Assembly: GCF_000974425.1 (NCBI RefSeq)
Contig: NZ_CP010429.1
Location: 5,968,501-6,032,500 of the forward strand
From: Spirosoma radiotolerans
GTDB taxonomy: Bacteria > Bacteroidota > Bacteroidia > Cytophagales > Spirosomataceae
Length of the DNA: 64,000 nt
Direction of reading: 5' to 3'
The notes under the pieces are model-generated. The model was not told where the DNA came from, made no database searches, and saw only the letters and a list, made by a program, of their open reading frames with translations. The position numbers and the translations under genes were made by a program. This document shows positions 61,137 to 64,000 of the stretch, one piece after another (position 1 is the stretch's first letter; each line of letters opens with the position of its first letter).

Positions 61137-62072
61137 ATGGAACAGAATCTTCTTTTTGATGTAATTATTGTAGGTGGCAGCTATTCTGGCCTGAGTGCTG
61201 CCATGACCCTAGGGCGCTCGTTGCGCAAAGTACTCGTGATTGACAGTGGCAAACCTTGCAATCGGCAAACACCCCACTCGCATAATTTTTTGACACGGGA
61301 CGGGGAGACACCAGCCAACATCGGCACCATCGCCCGCGAGCAGGTTCTCCGCTATCCTTCCGTATCGTTTCTTTCCGATTTAGCCACCAAAGCGTATTCC
61401 AATCTGGATGGCTTCGTGATTGAAACCGATGGTGGCCAACGGGTCAGGTCAAGAAAGCTAATTTTGGCAACTGGCGTCGAGGATCTGATGCCGCCCATCA
61501 GTGGCTTTGCCGAATGCTGGGGCCGGTCCGTTCTACACTGCCCCTATTGCCACGGCTATGAGGTAGCTGGTCAGCGGTTAGGCGTTCTGGCCAACGGGGA
61601 TACGGCTTATGAACTGGTTTATCTTATTCAACATTGGAGTGCCAACCTAACCTTGTTTACCAACGGACCCGCAACGCTCTCGCCGGACCAGCGCCAGCGC
61701 ATCGATCAACTCAACGTGCCCATTATTGAGACGACCCTTACTGCCATAGCACACGACCAGGGCCAGCTTACAGAACTTCAATTTGCCGATGGGTCCACCT
61801 ACGCCGTAGATGCATTGTATAGCCGGGTGCCGTTCCGGCAACATTCTGATCTGGCCAAACAGTTGGGCTGCGCTATGACCGAGTCAGGCTTAGTCGATAC
61901 ATCCGGGTTTGGCAAAACCAACGTGCCGGGTGTGTTCACGGCGGGGGACAATAGTTCGCCCATGCGCCAGGTAAGCATGGCCGTAACCAACGGTAGCCTG
62001 GCTGGCGTCTGGGTAAACCGGGAACTGATTGAGGAGGGTTTATCCGCTCGCCCTGTACAGGCAATTGGTTGA
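61137..62072 (+). CDS. FAD-dependent thioredoxin-reductase-like oxidoreductase
   Basis: 311 residues. FAD-binding motif GGSYSG (13-18), the second FAD motif VPGVFTAGD near the end, and the redox pair Cys135-Cys138 in LHCPYCHGYE. The second nucleotide-binding region lacks the usual GGGxSA glycine run (GVLANGDTAYELV), so NADPH binding is uncertain and it is not a standard TrxB. The CPYCHGYE motif is typical of a group of small FAD disulfide oxidoreductases related to those acting on small-molecule dithiols. Cytosolic. Divergent from and probably co-regulated with the ABM gene. Confidence 0.9.
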   Translation: MEQNLLFDVIIVGGSYSGLSAAMTLGRSLRKVLVIDSGKPCNRQTPHSHNFLTRDGETPANIGTIAREQVLRYPSVSFLSDLATKAYSNLDGFVIETDGGQRVRSRKLILATGVEDLMPPISGFAECWGRSVLHCPYCHGYEVAGQRLGVLANGDTAYELVYLIQHWSANLTLFTNGPATLSPDQRQRIDQLNVPIIETTLTAIAHDQGQLTELQFADGSTYAVDALYSRVPFRQHSDLAKQLGCAMTESGLVDTSGFGKTNVPGVFTAGDNSSPMRQVSMAVTNGSLAGVWVNRELIEEGLSARPVQAIG

Positions 62073-62115
62073 GCATCCGAAATCAGACCATCAACCAACC
62101 CAGTTTACGGGTCCG

Positions 62116-62571
62116 TTACCGGCGCTTCATCAGGATATAGGCGCCAGCAGTTATCAATCCTCCAAATAGATACCAGCCAACCGTCATAGCGGCCGTGGCC
62201 GTTGTGCGGCTGCTGGGCGCCGTTCCTAAACCCATTGGGCCGGGCAGCGCTACGGCACCAACGCCCGCAGCCAGTCCTAAAGCCGCTCCAGTCAGTAACG
62301 CATCTTTTGGTTTAGCCAGCCCAATTAAGCTGTAATAGATTGCGTTGGAAACAATATCACCGCCCAATGCCCAGTCATGCAGTTCATCGTCGGCGGGTGG
62401 CTCCTCATCAACCTTGTTCATCACTTTTTTGATGGCGCGCATGCCCAGAATGTCGGCACGGGGCGCTTCTGGAATAAACTGACGGGCCGTTTCGTGGAGA
62501 GCTGTCAGTGCACAGGCACCCGCCAAACCACTGCCCAGGGATTGCAGGATAGTTTTGTTTATATCGGTCAT
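62116..62571 (-). CDS. Small membrane protein, unknown function
   Basis: 151 residues. Three hydrophobic segments (about 12-25, 88-105 and 128-146), the last ending AGAYILMKRR. The polar middle (IPEAPRADILGMRAIKKVMNKVDEEPP) carries many charges. No recognised family or active-site motif. Starts 59 bases before the GH43-like gene, on the opposite strand. Convergent with the FAD oxidoreductase gene. Confidence 0.7.
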   Translation of the reverse strand: MTDINKTILQSLGSGLAGACALTALHETARQFIPEAPRADILGMRAIKKVMNKVDEEPPADDELHDWALGGDIVSNAIYYSLIGLAKPKDALLTGAALGLAAGVGAVALPGPMGLGTAPSSRTTATAAMTVGWYLFGGLITAGAYILMKRR

Positions 62572-62630
62572 AGGTGCTTAACTTGTAAGCCTGTGCAAAT
62601 GTTAATGACCCTCCTAAACCTGACCATTCC

Positions 62631-64000
62631 GTGCGATTCCTATTCTCATTTTTCCTGCTGATCGGCATTCTTCTTTTCGGTATCCAGCCAGCAGTTGGGC
62701 AGCAGAAACCAAGCGTGGCCCGACCAAGCGTGGCCCGTACGTATTGCAATCCGATGGATATTAGTTATCGGTACAATTTCGAGCAGTTGAATGAAAAGAT
62801 TTCTTACCGCTCCGGGGCCGACCCGGTCATTATCAACCACAAAAACGAGTACTACCTTTTTGTAACTATACAGGGTGGCTGGTGGCACTCGAAAGATTTA
62901 GTGAACTGGCGGTACATTGTCCCCGACAAATGGCCGATGGAGGATATGTGCGCCCCGGCGGCTCTTTCCGTCCGCGACACGATGTACCTGTTTCAGTCCA
63001 CATTTGAGCAACGCCCTATTTTTTATTCGACAGAACCGGAGAAAGGAAAACTCAAATTTCTGAATCGCTGGATGCCACGTCTACCCAAAGATATTGGCCC
63101 CTGGGACCCGGCCTTGTTCCACGACGATGACACCGACAAATGGTATATGTACTGGGGCTCATCGAACGTATACCCGCTTTTTGGGGCTGAGCTGGACAAA
63201 AAACGCAACCTGACGTATGCCGGAAATAATCCGGCAGAATCGTACAAGGCTATGCTCTGGCTCGATCCGTACAAACATGGCTGGGAACGCTTCGGCCCCA
63301 ATCACTCGGACCCATTCAAGCCATTTATGGAAGGTGCCTGGATGACCAAGTATAAAGGCACTTATTACCTGCAGTACAGCGCTCCGGGCACAGAATACAA
63401 TGTATACGGTAACGGTACCTATGTAAGTAAAGACCCGCTGGGCCCGTTCGAATATGCGCCATACAACCCCATTGCCTACAAACCGGGCGGGTTTGCTACG
63501 GGCTGCGGGCACGGCAACACGTTTCAGGACAATTTCGGTAATTACTGGAACACAGGCACGACCTGGATTGGTCATAACTGGGGCATGGAACGACGTATTG
63601 TGATGAATCCGGCCGGCTTTGACAAAGACAATCAGTTGTTTGTCAACACGCGGTTCGGTGATTTTCCGCACTACCTGGCCACAAAAGCCGGGCAGAATAG
63701 CGACGAACTATTTACAGGCTGGATGCTCCTTTCCTACCGCAAACCAGCGGTTGCTTCGTCTACGTTCAAAGCATCGGCCGTCGATAGCCTGTCGGCCGAT
63801 AAAACGACGGACGAAAATCCGCGAACGTTCTGGGTAGCGGCTCAGAATAAACCCGGCGAAACCCTAACCCTCGACCTGGGTGCCGAACGCGACGTTCGGG
63901 CGGTGCAGGTGGACTACATTGATTATCGCCAAACCATTTATGATTCCGATTCGACGGTGTACACGCAGTTCAAAATACTAACCTCGACGGATAACAAAAA
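62631..64000 (+). CDS. GH43-like glycoside hydrolase, 5' part (runs off the window)
   Basis: Open to the window end, 456 codons seen. The frame opens with GTG at 62631, giving a good signal peptide (RFLFSFFLLIGILLFGIQ); an in-frame TAA at 62586 and no in-frame ATG between fix this start. Blades of a five-bladed propeller are seen: SGADPVIINHKNEYYLFVT (catalytic-base Asp), PWDPALFHDDDTDKWYMYWG and FMEGAWMTKYKGTYYLQYS (acid Glu candidate). From about residue 375 a discoidin-like (CBM32-type) domain begins (ASAVDSLSADKTTDENPRTFW). It likely acts on plant or algal polysaccharide side chains outside the cell. A small direct repeat (CCAAGCGTGGCCCG) sits near codon 28. Confidence 0.85.
   Translation, partial: MRFLFSFFLLIGILLFGIQPAVGQQKPSVARPSVARTYCNPMDISYRYNFEQLNEKISYRSGADPVIINHKNEYYLFVTIQGGWWHSKDLVNWRYIVPDKWPMEDMCAPAALSVRDTMYLFQSTFEQRPIFYSTEPEKGKLKFLNRWMPRLPKDIGPWDPALFHDDDTDKWYMYWGSSNVYPLFGAELDKKRNLTYAGNNPAESYKAMLWLDPYKHGWERFGPNHSDPFKPFMEGAWMTKYKGTYYLQYSAPGTEYNVYGNGTYVSKDPLGPFEYAPYNPIAYKPGGFATGCGHGNTFQDNFGNYWNTGTTWIGHNWGMERRIVMNPAGFDKDNQLFVNTRFGDFPHYLATKAGQNSDELFTGWMLLSYRKPAVASSTFKASAVDSLSADKTTDENPRTFWVAAQNKPGETLTLDLGAERDVRAVQVDYIDYRQTIYDSDSTVYTQFKILTSTDNK

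Overview
The window looks like a piece of a Cytophagales chromosome (Bacteroidota), most likely Spirosoma or a close relative. The evidence is a SusC/SusD pair, many TonB-dependent receptors with CarboxypepD_reg-like N-termini, TAnnTTTG-type -7 promoter boxes, and several families largely confined to this phylum (DUF4293, DUF4856, DUF6660, DUF5117/DUF4953 metalloprotease). The assignment rests on gene content only. No transposase, integrase, phage gene or CRISPR array was seen.

Layout. 1-1.5 kb: 5' part of tuf behind tRNA-Thr, tRNA-Gly and tRNA-Tyr, all on the minus strand. 1.5-16 kb: mostly housekeeping genes: an M13 peptidase, a thioredoxin-like protein, mnmD, a DUF4293 protein, a large zinc metalloprotease, mdh, a YkvA-like protein, tatA, gatA (TTG start), a SLT-LysM transglycosylase and ruvA. 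A structured non-coding RNA candidate lies between the metalloprotease and mdh. 16-31 kb: DPP-IV-like peptidase, an orphan susC/susD pair, a Gfo/Idh/MocA oxidoreductase, a zinc-type alcohol dehydrogenase, a McrB-like AAA+ protein without McrC, and fused thrA behind a possible Ile/Thr-rich leader peptide. 31-42.6 kb: an SGNH-like protein, two Tat-exported ferritin-like proteins, a ceramidase, a GH9-NodB fusion, an ATP-grasp enzyme, leucyl aminopeptidase, an esterase and a single-domain response regulator.

43-60.5 kb is the most distinctive part: three adjacent TonB-receptor modules that all look metal-related. (a) A plus-strand operon of DUF4856 lipoprotein, imelysin-like lipoprotein, HTTM membrane protein and a FecA-like receptor. 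(b) A convergent minus-strand set of two tandemly duplicated small Cys-motif membrane proteins, a receptor, and a beta-propeller with a CQCC motif. (c) A plus-strand set of a His/Cys-rich DUF6660-like protein, a receptor and a CDF metal exporter. Between (b) and (c) are an overlapping PAS/CWC/thioesterase operon and a MetE homologue that consists of the N-terminal domain only.

60.5-64 kb: a cluster of REP-like palindromes, a divergent ABM-monooxygenase/FAD-oxidoreductase pair sharing a perfect 22+22 bp palindrome, a small membrane protein, and the start of a GH43-like enzyme that runs off the window. All functional statements come from reading motifs by eye; no database search was run.
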